NCBI GenBank assembly: GCA_944384865.1
Contig: CALWVC010000019.1
Span: 1-13,076, forward strand
Origin: an uncultured Clostridia bacterium
GTDB taxonomy: Bacteria > Bacillota > Clostridia > Oscillospirales > Acutalibacteraceae
Direction of reading: 5' to 3'
DNA length: 13,076 bases
Positions 1-6,663 of this stretch are shown piece by piece (the stretch's first letter is position 1; every line of letters begins with the position of its first letter). Both the position numbers and the translations under genes were made by a program. A model generated the notes under the pieces. It saw only the letters and a program-made list of their open reading frames with translations, did not search any database and was not told the DNA's origin.

Positions 1-10
1 AATGACAAAA

Positions 11-33
11 TCCGCAGCTGATCAGCTGCGGAT
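11..33 (-). terminator. Riboswitch expression platform: SAM-dependent terminator
   Basis: A perfect hairpin with 9-bp arms and a GATC loop (11-32) is followed on the minus strand by TTTTGTC, an intrinsic terminator directly after the aptamer. A competing antiterminator is visible: CTGCGAGAT (58-66, the 3' part of P4 plus the 3' strand of P1) can pair with ATCCGCAG (26-33, the 5' arm of the terminator) with one bulged A. SAM binding would hold P1/P4 together, free the terminator arm and stop transcription. This is the usual OFF-switch logic. Confidence 0.9.
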
Positions 34-54
34 AAAGAAAAACAATGTTCGATC

Positions 55-153
55 CTCATCTCGCAGTTTATATCTGCAGGAATTAGCACCTTGCGCGTCT
101 ACTCGCAGGTTGCCGGGCTTCACAGGGCCGTTCCCTCCGCCACTCTTGATAAG
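55..153 (-). ncRNA. SAM-I (S-box) riboswitch aptamer
   Basis: Read on the minus strand, this matches the SAM-I consensus through its length. P1 is CTTATC (148-153) pairing with GATGAG (55-60). Next come the GGAGGGA element (revcomp of tccctc at 132-137), GGCCCTGTGAAGCC, GGCAACC (108-114) and AAGGTGCTAATTCC (79-92). These are the invariant core segments of the family, which binds S-adenosylmethionine and switches off methionine or SAM synthesis and transport genes in Firmicutes. It has its own promoter on the right and a terminator on the left, so the controlled gene lies beyond the left edge of the window and cannot be identified here. Confidence 0.96.
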
Positions 154-175
154 GGATTTAGATCAATCCAAAAAT

Positions 176-204
176 ATTATAACAAAAAGTATGTTTGCTG
201 TCAA
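176..204 (-). promoter_or_regulatory. Sigma-A promoter of the riboswitch transcript
   Basis: On the minus strand the -35 box is TTGACA (199-204), the spacer is 17 nt and the -10 box is TATAAT (176-181), preceded by TG in the extended -10 position. All twelve hexamer bases match consensus. Transcription would start near 169, just before the aptamer. Confidence 0.9.
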
Positions 205-286
205 TAGATAAACGATAAGATTCTAAATCATAATGCTATATAATATAAACTTTTGTCCCTGACCTGAAAATAACGTCATTTAATAT

Positions 287-315
287 TTGAATTTAGATAT
301 GAAATCTGTTAGAAT
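287..315 (+). promoter_or_regulatory. Sigma-A promoter of pyrB
   Basis: TTGAAT (287-292), a 17-nt spacer and TAGAAT (310-315) with an extended TG at 307-308. The predicted start is near 322, leaving a leader of only about 19 nt with the ribosome site AAAGGAGTG (328-336). That is too short for a PyrR-type attenuator, so if pyrB is pyrimidine-regulated, the control is not leader attenuation here. Confidence 0.75.
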
Positions 316-340
316 AGAGTAGAACATAAAGGAGTGTTGG

Positions 341-1417
341 ATGTTGAATAGCCGTCATCTGATCGATTTAGATCATTACACACTGGAACAAATCGACGAT
401 ATATTAACTTTGGCAAAAATGATCATGAAAAAGCCGCAGTATTACACTGACAGCTGTCATGGAAAAGTGATGGCAACTTTATTTTACGAGCCCTCCACCA
501 GAACACAGATGAGCTTTCAAACAGCAATGCTGCGGTTAGGCGGCAGCGTGATCGGTTTTGATAATCCGGTAAATTCTTCAGTATCAAAAGGGGAGACGCT
601 GAAAGATACTGTTCGGGTGGTCAGTAATTATGCAGATATTATTACGATCCGAAACCCTTATGAAGGCGCGGCAAAAGCCGCTTCCATGTATTCCAGAGTG
701 CCGGTTATAAATGCCGGTGATGGCGGACATTTACACCCGACACAGACATTGACTGATATCTTCACATTGAAAGAAACCAAGGGGACTTTGGAAAATTTAA
801 CTGTCGGGCTATGTGGCGATTTAAAATATGGCCGAACGGTACATTCCCTGATTAAAACACTCTGTCGATATGCAGGTAACCGTTTTATATTGATTTCTAC
901 CAAAGAGCTGGCTTTGCCTCAATATTTAAAAGATATTATTGTTGAAACAGGCCACCAGTTCCAGGAAATTGATCGTTTGACCGATGCGATGCCACTATTA
1001 GACGTATTATATATGACCCGCATTCAGCAGGAACGGTTTACTTCCAAAGCAGCGTATGAACAGCAAAAAGGAATTTATGTATTGGACGCACAGAAATTAG
1101 CCAGAGCCAAATATGGATTAAAAATTTTACATCCGCTGCCACGGGTCGATGAAATTTCCCAGGAAATAGACGACGATCCACGTGCAGAATATTTTAATCA
1201 GACCGAATATGGAATGTATGCGCGCATGGCGCTGATTTTGCATATGCTGGATGGATCGACTAAACAGCTGGATACAATCCCAGAGGGCGATGACAAACAT
1301 TACTGCTGCAATCCAAAATGTATCACACAGACCGAGAAGTATCTACCGCCGGCATTTTATTGCCATAAGGATATATGGGTGTGTGAATATTGCGAACATG
1401 CGGTTGATAGAGAATAG
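341..1417 (+). CDS. pyrB: Aspartate carbamoyltransferase catalytic chain with fused PyrI-type zinc domain
   Basis: Catalyses carbamoyl phosphate + L-aspartate to N-carbamoyl-aspartate, the committed step of de novo pyrimidine synthesis in the cytoplasm. Residues 1-310 are a complete catalytic chain: carbamoyl-phosphate loop EPSTRT (50-55), mobile-loop K83 in SVSKGET, HPTQTL (132-137), GRTVHS (164-169), aspartate-binding MTRIQQER (225-232) and HPLPR (264-268). Residues about 311-358 resemble the zinc domain of the regulatory chain PyrI: C322-x4-C327 and C348-x2-C351, the same spacing as the four zinc cysteines of E. coli PyrI. The nucleotide-binding allosteric domain of PyrI is absent. The ATG has a good ribosome site (AAAGGAG) 4-5 bases upstream. 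A xer-family gene follows 78 bases downstream on the same strand. Confidence in the function is high; the effect of the fused zinc module is inferred. Confidence 0.97.
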   Translation: MLNSRHLIDLDHYTLEQIDDILTLAKMIMKKPQYYTDSCHGKVMATLFYEPSTRTQMSFQTAMLRLGGSVIGFDNPVNSSVSKGETLKDTVRVVSNYADIITIRNPYEGAAKAASMYSRVPVINAGDGGHLHPTQTLTDIFTLKETKGTLENLTVGLCGDLKYGRTVHSLIKTLCRYAGNRFILISTKELALPQYLKDIIVETGHQFQEIDRLTDAMPLLDVLYMTRIQQERFTSKAAYEQQKGIYVLDAQKLARAKYGLKILHPLPRVDEISQEIDDDPRAEYFNQTEYGMYARMALILHMLDGSTKQLDTIPEGDDKHYCCNPKCITQTEKYLPPAFYCHKDIWVCEYCEHAVDRE

Positions 1418-1434
1418 CCGCTTAAATTTTATAT

Positions 1435-1468
1435 CCAATTGCGCAAAATGAATATTTTGCGCAATTGG
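1435..1468. repeat. Perfect 15-bp inverted repeat; dif-like site beside the xer gene
   Basis: CCAATTGCGCAAAAT (1435-1449) and its exact reverse complement (1454-1468) flank GAAT. There is no T-tract on the + side (GGGACTGG follows), so it is not a standard terminator for pyrB. Read as 11-6-11 (1437-1464) it gives arms ATTGCGCAAAA and TTTTGCGCAAT around TGAATA, which has the layout of a Xer recombination site. Its role is inferred; an operator or an RNA hairpin are alternatives. Confidence 0.6.
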
Positions 1469-1495
1469 GGGGACTGGAAAAGAGGCTTTATTCCA

Positions 1496-2479
1496 ATGAT
1501 TCAATATAACGATCCATCTATACCGGGTGTTATTCGCGAATATCTGGTTTATATTGAAACCATTAAAGGTAAATCTGCAGCGACAGCCGACGGTTATTAT
1601 CGAGATTTACGAACATTCTTTCGCTTTTTAAAACATCATTACCATCTGGTTGACGCCGCAGTTCCGATTGATGAAATTGATATCTCTGATGTTGATCTTG
1701 AAATGATTAAGCATGTAACGTTGGCTGATGCTTACGAGTTTTCCGTCTATTGCAAAAATACGCGAAACAATAATGATAAAACCCGCGCCCGTAAAACCTC
1801 GACGATCAAATCTTTTTTTAAATATCTGACTACACGAGCGAAATATTTACAGCAAAATCCGCTGGAAGAATTTGACGCGCCAAAAACAAAAAAATCGCTA
1901 CCGAAATATTTAACATTGGAACAAAGCACCAGATTGCTGGCAGCTATAGACGGAAATGATAAAGAACGCAATTATGCCATTATTACCCTGTTTTTAAACT
2001 GCGGACTACGCTTATCCGAGTTATGTTCTTTGAATGTCAATGATATTGATTTCTACGAACGTAAAGTGCGCGTTACCGGTAAAGGCAATAAGGAACGCCT
2101 GGTATATTTAAATGACGCCTGTATTGCTGCAATAGAGGCATATCTCGCAGTTCGGCCAAACGACAAGGCTAAAGATCGAAAAGCGTTGTTTATCAGCCGA
2201 ACCGGAAACAGGATCAGCCGCCGGATGGTGGAACAGATGATTTACGATGTTTTGGAGAAATCCGGATTATCCGGCATGGGGTTTTCCGTACACAAATTGC
2301 GGCATACGGCGGCAACCTTGATGCACCAATATGGTAAAGTAGATATACGGGTTTTGCAGGAAATTTTAGGGCATGAAAACCTGGGAACGACAGAAATTTA
2401 CACGCATCTGTCCGGCGAACAGATCCGGCAGGCGTCCGAATCAAACCCGCTGGCAAATATTAAACCGCCGCGCAAATAG
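1496..2479 (+). CDS. xerC: XerC/XerD-family tyrosine recombinase
   Basis: Site-specific recombinase of 327 aa, of the type that resolves chromosome dimers or acts on dif-like sites. The N-terminal SAM-like core-binding domain spans about residues 10-115 and the catalytic domain about 135-320. The complete catalytic set is present: R172 (GLRLSE), K196 (TGKGNKER), H266 and R269 (HKLRHT), H293 (LGHENLG) and nucleophile Y302 (TEIYTH). I chose ATG 1496 over the upstream in-frame TTG 1439 and ATG 1448. The upstream starts lie inside the inverted repeat, the added 19 residues do not look like the family N-terminus, and 1496 has AAAGAGG 10 nt upstream. Resident chromosomal recombinases of this type are about 300-330 aa. 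No phage or transposon genes surround it, which favours a housekeeping role. Assignment to XerC rather than XerD or a single-recombinase system is uncertain. Confidence 0.9.
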   Translation: MIQYNDPSIPGVIREYLVYIETIKGKSAATADGYYRDLRTFFRFLKHHYHLVDAAVPIDEIDISDVDLEMIKHVTLADAYEFSVYCKNTRNNNDKTRARKTSTIKSFFKYLTTRAKYLQQNPLEEFDAPKTKKSLPKYLTLEQSTRLLAAIDGNDKERNYAIITLFLNCGLRLSELCSLNVNDIDFYERKVRVTGKGNKERLVYLNDACIAAIEAYLAVRPNDKAKDRKALFISRTGNRISRRMVEQMIYDVLEKSGLSGMGFSVHKLRHTAATLMHQYGKVDIRVLQEILGHENLGTTEIYTHLSGEQIRQASESNPLANIKPPRK

Positions 2480-2544
2480 AATGCCACAATAAAAGTTATG
2501 AACGTAAGTCAGGAACAATGATTTTATAAAAGAACCGAAAAAGA

Positions 2545-2581
2545 ACCGCTGCCCCTTCCCTTTTCAGAGTCGGACAGCGGT
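2545..2581. terminator. Bidirectional intrinsic terminator between xer and spoVM
   Basis: ACCGCTG (2545-2551) pairs with CAGCGGT (2575-2581). On the + strand CCTTTTTAT follows, ending the pyrB-xer side. On the minus strand TCTTTTTC follows, ending the spoVM side, whose stop codon lies only 5 nt from the stem. The T-runs on both sides make it work for both convergent transcripts. Confidence 0.8.
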
Positions 2582-2586
2582 CCTTT

Positions 2587-2673
2587 TTATGTAAGGTCCT
2601 CTTTTTTGATTTTAAATAGCATTCGCAAAATTCCGCGCAGCATCTTTGGACTTTTTACCACAACGATTTTCAA
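2587..2673 (-). CDS. spoVM: SpoVM-like spore morphogenetic micro-protein (28 aa)
   Basis: A 28-aa minus-strand frame with a TTG start preceded by GGAGG at 8-nt spacing. The product begins MKIVVVKSPKMLRGILRML and ends KIKKEDLT. It aligns without gaps to Bacillus subtilis SpoVM (26 aa, beginning MKFYTIKLPKFLGGIVRAML), sharing M1, K2, K7, P9, K10, L12, G14, I15 and R17. SpoVM is an amphipathic helix that recognises the convex outer forespore membrane and anchors the SpoIVA coat basement layer; the proline near position 9 is a hallmark. The gene lies 21 nt downstream of a 53-aa membrane-protein gene and runs straight into a terminator. It implies that the organism forms endospores. The main uncertainty is the very short length. 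Confidence 0.85.
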   Translation of the reverse strand: MKIVVVKSPKMLRGILRMLFKIKKEDLT

Positions 2674-2681
2674 ACAAATCG

Positions 2682-2686
2682 CCTCC
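2682..2686 (-). promoter_or_regulatory. Ribosome binding site of spoVM
   Basis: GGAGG on the minus strand, 8 nt before the TTG codon at 2673. This perfect site fixes the unusual start codon of the 28-aa gene. Confidence 0.8.
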
Positions 2687-2694
2687 AATCAAAA

Positions 2695-2856
2695 TCAGGG
2701 ACACTTTCTGTATGCCAACCCTAACAGCAGCAAAACAATACTTAACAGCAGCATAATCATTTTATATGGAAAAAAGGTTGCAATTATAATACCGAAGCAA
2801 AACGCAAAAATCCAGCTGGATTTTCGTTTATGCCTGTTCGGCGGTCTGCAGCGCAT
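2695..2856 (-). CDS. Small two-helix membrane protein, unknown function (53 aa)
   Basis: ATG at 2856, preceded by GGCGGTGAT (a partial Shine-Dalgarno match), and a TGA stop at 2695-2697. The product has a basic N-terminus (MRCRPPNRHKRK), a first hydrophobic helix (about residues 14-29, WIFAFCFGIIIATFF), a short PYK turn, a second hydrophobic helix (about 33-47, MIMLLLSIVLLLLGL) and a YRKCP tail. That gives a hairpin with both basic ends probably cytoplasmic. It lies 21 nt upstream of the SpoVM-like gene, so co-expression during sporulation is plausible but inferred. I do not recognise a named family. Confidence 0.65.
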   Translation of the reverse strand: MRCRPPNRHKRKSSWIFAFCFGIIIATFFPYKMIMLLLSIVLLLLGLAYRKCP

Positions 2857-2904
2857 ATTGTATCACCGCCCTGTCGCGTCAGGCAATTGCCCTGTTTTGC
2901 TATT

Positions 2905-2933
2905 AGTATACGCGGTAAAAATAAATGTGTTAC
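2905..2933 (-). promoter_or_regulatory. Possible promoter for the 53-aa gene and spoVM
   Basis: On the minus strand GTAACA (2928-2933), a 17-nt spacer and TATACT (2905-2910), about 50 nt before the 53-aa start. The -10 is good and the -35 weak. The expected sporulation sigma-E boxes are not convincing. It lies just after the ABC gene stop, so read-through from the exporter operon is the alternative. Confidence 0.35.
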
Positions 2934-2979
2934 ACTGTTTTGCTCTGCCGTTTTTGACGATCCTAATTGCAAGTATTTG

Positions 2980-4893
2980 TTATTCCAGCTCGAACGCGCC
3001 GGTATATAACTGATAATATTTTCCGTGTTCGGCAATTAGTTTTTCATGATCGCCCCGTTCGATAATTCGTCCGTGCTCTAAAACCATAATGACGTCTGAA
3101 TTTTGTACAGTGGAAAGCCGGTGTGCAATTACGAACACTGTGCGTCCCTCCATCAGGCTGTCCATCCCCTTTTGCACGATCGCCTCTGTTCTGGTATCAA
3201 TGCTGGAGGTCGCCTCGTCCAGAATCATAACCGGCGGATCCGCTACCGCGGCACGAGCAATGGAAATCAACTGTCGCTGGCCTTGTGATAGGCTGCCGCC
3301 GTCGCCCGAAATGACGGTATTATATCCGTCTGGCAACCGGCGAATAAAATCATCCGCGTTTGCCAGTTTTGCAGCATGATAAACCTCTTCGTCTGTTGCA
3401 TCCAACTTGCCATATCGGATATTTTCCATAATCGTTCCGGTAAATAAGTTGGTATCCTGCAACACGATACCCAACGAGCGCCGTAGATCGGGTTTTCTGA
3501 TTTTATTGATATTGATATTATCATATCGGATTTTTCCGTCAGCAATATCATAAAAACGGTTGATCAGATTGGTAATAGTGGTTTTTCCTGCGCCGGTAGC
3601 GCCGACAAACGCCACTTTTTGACCCGGTTCAGCATAAAGCGTGATATTATGCAACACCAGTTTGTTTGGTTCATAGCCGAAATCGACATCAAACATGCGC
3701 ACTTCGCCCTTAAGCTCAGTATAAGTGACGCTGCCGTCTGCCTGGTGTGGATGCTTCCATGCCCATAATCCGGTACGCTCAGGCGTTTCAGTCAGTTTAC
3801 CGTCTACATATTTGGCATTAACCAGCGTAACATATCCATGATCCTGTTCCGGCTCTTCATCCATCAGATCAAAAACCCGTTGCGCACCGGCCATTGCCAT
3901 AACAACCATGTTCAGCTGCTGGGAAATTTGGCTGATCGGCTGTGTAAAACTCCGGCTCAGTTGTAAAAAAGATGCGATTTTCCCCAATGTCAGGCCGCCG
4001 ATCCCCCCCAACGCCAATGCACCGCCGACCACTGCGATCAGAACATATTGCAGGTTTCCCAGGTTGCCCATAACCGGCATCAGGATGTTGGCAAAGCGGT
4101 TCGCGTTGGTTGCATTTTCACACAATTCGTTGTTATGCTTATCAAAATCAACTTTCGCCTGTTCTTCATGACAAAATACCTTGATAACCTTTTGACCCTG
4201 GATCATTTCCTCAATATATCCGTTGACGTCTCCTATAGATTGCTGCTGTTTGACAAAATAAGTGCTGCTCTTTGCCGCGATTTTCTTTGTCACAATTAAC
4301 ATCAAAATTACAAATGCAATTACAAACAGCGTCAGCCAGATGTCTGTCACAAGCATCGCAACAAAAGTGGAAACAATGGTAATAATCGAAGAAAAGGTCT
4401 GCGGAATGCTTTGGGAAATCATTTGCCGCAGCGTATCGGTATCATTGGTATAGTGGCTCATAATATCGCCATGCGTATGGGTATCAAAATATTTGATTGG
4501 CAATGTTTGCATATGGGCGAACATTTCATCTCGGATATCTTTCAGAACGCCCTGCGCAATGACAACCATGATCCGGTTATAAATTAAACCGGTCAGTACA
4601 CCTATCAGATAGATACCGCCCATCAGCAGAATCGCCCGCAACAGTCCAGAAAAAACCGGATGAGCCTGTTGCTGTAACGGTATGATATAATCATCAATTA
4701 AAACCTGTAAAAACAACGAACTTGCCACATTGGTCAGCGCATTGATAATAATACAGATCATGACAAAAATAAAGCGAATTTTATATCGCATAATATAAGA
4801 CAGCAATCGTTTGATTGTCTTGCCTTCGGGCTTTTGAAATTTACGGCCCATTGTCGCAGCTGCCTGGGGACCTCTTGGCCTACCGTGCATCAT
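2980..4893 (-). CDS. ABC exporter half-transporter, catalytic (consensus) subunit
   Basis: Membrane ATPase half-transporter of 637 aa for export of drugs, lipids or peptides; the substrate is not predictable. A six-helix transmembrane domain spans about residues 35-330 and the nucleotide-binding domain about 400-635: Walker A GATGAGKT (431-438), Q-loop Q479, signature LSQGQ (535-539), Walker B VMILDE with catalytic E560, H-loop H590 (IAHRLS). The intact E and H contrast with the partner subunit, while this subunit carries the non-canonical signature (Q for the first G), as expected for a heterodimer with one degenerate ATP site. An extra stretch of about 45 residues (about 350-395, with WAWKHPH) separates the two domains. 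ATG 4893 is the start: the in-frame GTG at 4902 lies inside the Shine-Dalgarno site. The gene overlaps its upstream partner by 14 bp, suggesting translational coupling. Confidence 0.95.
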   Translation of the reverse strand: MMHGRPRGPQAAATMGRKFQKPEGKTIKRLLSYIMRYKIRFIFVMICIIINALTNVASSLFLQVLIDDYIIPLQQQAHPVFSGLLRAILLMGGIYLIGVLTGLIYNRIMVVIAQGVLKDIRDEMFAHMQTLPIKYFDTHTHGDIMSHYTNDTDTLRQMISQSIPQTFSSIITIVSTFVAMLVTDIWLTLFVIAFVILMLIVTKKIAAKSSTYFVKQQQSIGDVNGYIEEMIQGQKVIKVFCHEEQAKVDFDKHNNELCENATNANRFANILMPVMGNLGNLQYVLIAVVGGALALGGIGGLTLGKIASFLQLSRSFTQPISQISQQLNMVVMAMAGAQRVFDLMDEEPEQDHGYVTLVNAKYVDGKLTETPERTGLWAWKHPHQADGSVTYTELKGEVRMFDVDFGYEPNKLVLHNITLYAEPGQKVAFVGATGAGKTTITNLINRFYDIADGKIRYDNININKIRKPDLRRSLGIVLQDTNLFTGTIMENIRYGKLDATDEEVYHAAKLANADDFIRRLPDGYNTVISGDGGSLSQGQRQLISIARAAVADPPVMILDEATSSIDTRTEAIVQKGMDSLMEGRTVFVIAHRLSTVQNSDVIMVLEHGRIIERGDHEKLIAEHGKYYQLYTGAFELE

Positions 4894-6619
4894 CGCTGTC
4901 ACCCCCTTTAATCTGCGAAAAATATACCTCTTTGTAGATTGGATTATTTTTCAAAAGCTCTTCATGTGTTCCGACAGCATTGATCCGGCCGCCATCCATT
5001 ACAATAATTTTGTCAGCGTTTTCAACGGATGAAATGCGCTGTGCAATAATGAATTTAGTAGTGTTTGGAATTTCTTCTGCAAAAGCTTTGCGGATCATCG
5101 CGTCCGTTTTGGTATCTACTGCGCTGGTGGAATCATCTAAGATTAGAATTTTAGGCTTTTTCAGCAGTGCCCGCGCAATACAAAGCCGTTGTTTCTGCCC
5201 GCCGGAAACATTGGTTCCCCCTTGCTCGATATAGGTATCATAGCCGTCCGGAAATCCCTGAATAAACTCATCTGCGCAAGCCAGCTTGCAAACCCGAACT
5301 AGTTCTTCATCTGACGCGTTTTCATCGCCCCAACGCAGATTTTCCTTAATCGTTCCAGAAAATAGCACGTTTTTCTGTAGTACCATCGCTACTTCGTTTC
5401 GCAGCGTCTCAATGTCATACTCCCGGACATCTATGCCTCCAACTAAAACAGCACCCTGCGTTACGTCATACAGTCGCGGGATCAGCTGAACCAGACTGGA
5501 TTTTGATGAACCTGTACCGCCGATAATGCCCACTGTCTCTCCAGCGGCGATCTCTAAATTGATATCTGACAGACATAGCTTGTTCATATCCTTAGCATAG
5601 CTGAAACAGACATCTTTAAACTGTACCGAACCGTTTGGCACCTGCATTACCGGATGTTCAACATCGTGAATATCTGACTCTTCATCCAAAATTTCCACAA
5701 TACGCTCGGCTGACGCTCTGGACATTGTAATCATGACAAACACCATGGACAGCATCATCAAACTCATAAGAATCTGCATGGCATAAGTAATAACGCTCAT
5801 TAATTGTCCGGTAGTCATGTCGCTGCCTACAATCAACTGCGCACCGATCCAGGATACCAGAAGCATACAAGCATATACGCAAAACTGCATCAACGGCATA
5901 TTCAGCGCCAACAGCTTTTCAGCAAAAGAAAAGTCTTTATAAATTTCCCCAGAAATAGCGTTGAATTTTTTCTTTTCATGTTCTTCGCGAACATAGGACT
6001 TTACCACGCGAATGCCACGCAGATTTTCCTGCACTACACTATTCAGCCGGTCGTATCGTTTGAACACCCGTTTAAATACCGGAAATGAAAGCTTGATAAT
6101 GAAACCCAGCCCCAGCAATAAAACCGGAACGGCCCCTAAAAAAATCAGTGATAGCGTTGGATTGACGCTAAAAGACATTGCCATCGAAAAAATAAACATG
6201 ATCGGACTGCGAACCGCCATGCGTATAATCATCTGATAGGCGTTCTGCACGTTTGTAACGTCAGTGGTCAAACGGGTAACAATGCTAGCGGTAGAAAATT
6301 TATCAATATTTGAAAATGAAAAATTCTGCACATTATAGTACATATCGTGCCGCAGATTTTTTGCAAAGCCGGCCGAGGCCTTTGCCGCCGTGCTTCCTGC
6401 CATCGCGCCAAAAAACAATGACAGCATCGCAAAAATTGCGAGAACAGTACCCATTTTTAAGATGTAACTCATATTCCCGGCAGTAATGCCATAGTCGATT
6501 AAATTTGCCATCAGTAAAGGAATAATGACCTCCATCACTACTTCCAGCGTTACCAGAATCGGCGTTAATATAGAATCTCGCTTGTATTCCCTGATACAGC
6601 GCAATAGTTTTTTAATCAT
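4880..6619 (-). CDS. ABC exporter half-transporter, degenerate-site subunit
   Basis: Partner half-transporter of 579 aa. The transmembrane domain spans residues about 15-305 and the nucleotide-binding domain about 330-575. Walker A is GGTGSSKSS (367-375), the Q-loop Q415 and the signature VSGGQ (471-475) canonical. The residue after the Walker B aspartate is D496 (ILILDD) instead of Glu, and the H-loop position is Q527 (IAQRIS) instead of His. These substitutions define the non-hydrolytic site of heterodimeric exporters such as BmrC/BmrD, LmrC/LmrD or TM287/288. Its intact signature would complete the catalytic site of the partner, while the partner's LSQGQ faces this degenerate Walker motif. 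The start has GGGAGGA 11 nt upstream. It lies 44 nt after the MarR gene, in the same operon. Confidence 0.95.
   Translation of the reverse strand: MIKKLLRCIREYKRDSILTPILVTLEVVMEVIIPLLMANLIDYGITAGNMSYILKMGTVLAIFAMLSLFFGAMAGSTAAKASAGFAKNLRHDMYYNVQNFSFSNIDKFSTASIVTRLTTDVTNVQNAYQMIIRMAVRSPIMFIFSMAMSFSVNPTLSLIFLGAVPVLLLGLGFIIKLSFPVFKRVFKRYDRLNSVVQENLRGIRVVKSYVREEHEKKKFNAISGEIYKDFSFAEKLLALNMPLMQFCVYACMLLVSWIGAQLIVGSDMTTGQLMSVITYAMQILMSLMMLSMVFVMITMSRASAERIVEILDEESDIHDVEHPVMQVPNGSVQFKDVCFSYAKDMNKLCLSDINLEIAAGETVGIIGGTGSSKSSLVQLIPRLYDVTQGAVLVGGIDVREYDIETLRNEVAMVLQKNVLFSGTIKENLRWGDENASDEELVRVCKLACADEFIQGFPDGYDTYIEQGGTNVSGGQKQRLCIARALLKKPKILILDDSTSAVDTKTDAMIRKAFAEEIPNTTKFIIAQRISSVENADKIIVMDGGRINAVGTHEELLKNNPIYKEVYFSQIKGGDSDDAR
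4900..4909 (-). promoter_or_regulatory. Ribosome binding site setting the start of the downstream ABC subunit
   Basis: AAAGGGGGTG on the minus strand, 6 nt before ATG 4893. It lies inside the end of the upstream ABC gene and overlaps the in-frame GTG at 4902, which rules out that GTG as a start. Confidence 0.75.
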
Positions 6620-6663
6620 ATACCGTATATGTCCTCCCTCATATCCTTATTCTGATTGGCCTT

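Noticed and set aside
2..211. A 69-aa + strand open frame at the left edge
   Set aside because: It is antisense to the SAM-I riboswitch, its terminator and its promoter, and has no ribosome site; the RNA structure explains the sequence.
1439..1495. N-terminal extension of the recombinase from TTG 1439 or ATG 1448
   Set aside because: The start codons lie inside the perfect inverted repeat, there is no ribosome site in front, and the extra residues do not fit the family N-terminus.
2606..3013. A 135-aa + strand open frame between xer and the ABC gene
   Set aside because: It runs antisense to the spoVM and 53-aa genes and to the end of the ABC gene, has no ribosome site and starts within the terminator flank.
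2784..3035. An 83-aa minus-strand open frame overlapping the end of the ABC gene
   Set aside because: No ribosome site or recognisable features; it overlaps the ABC gene end and the better-supported 53-aa gene in another frame.
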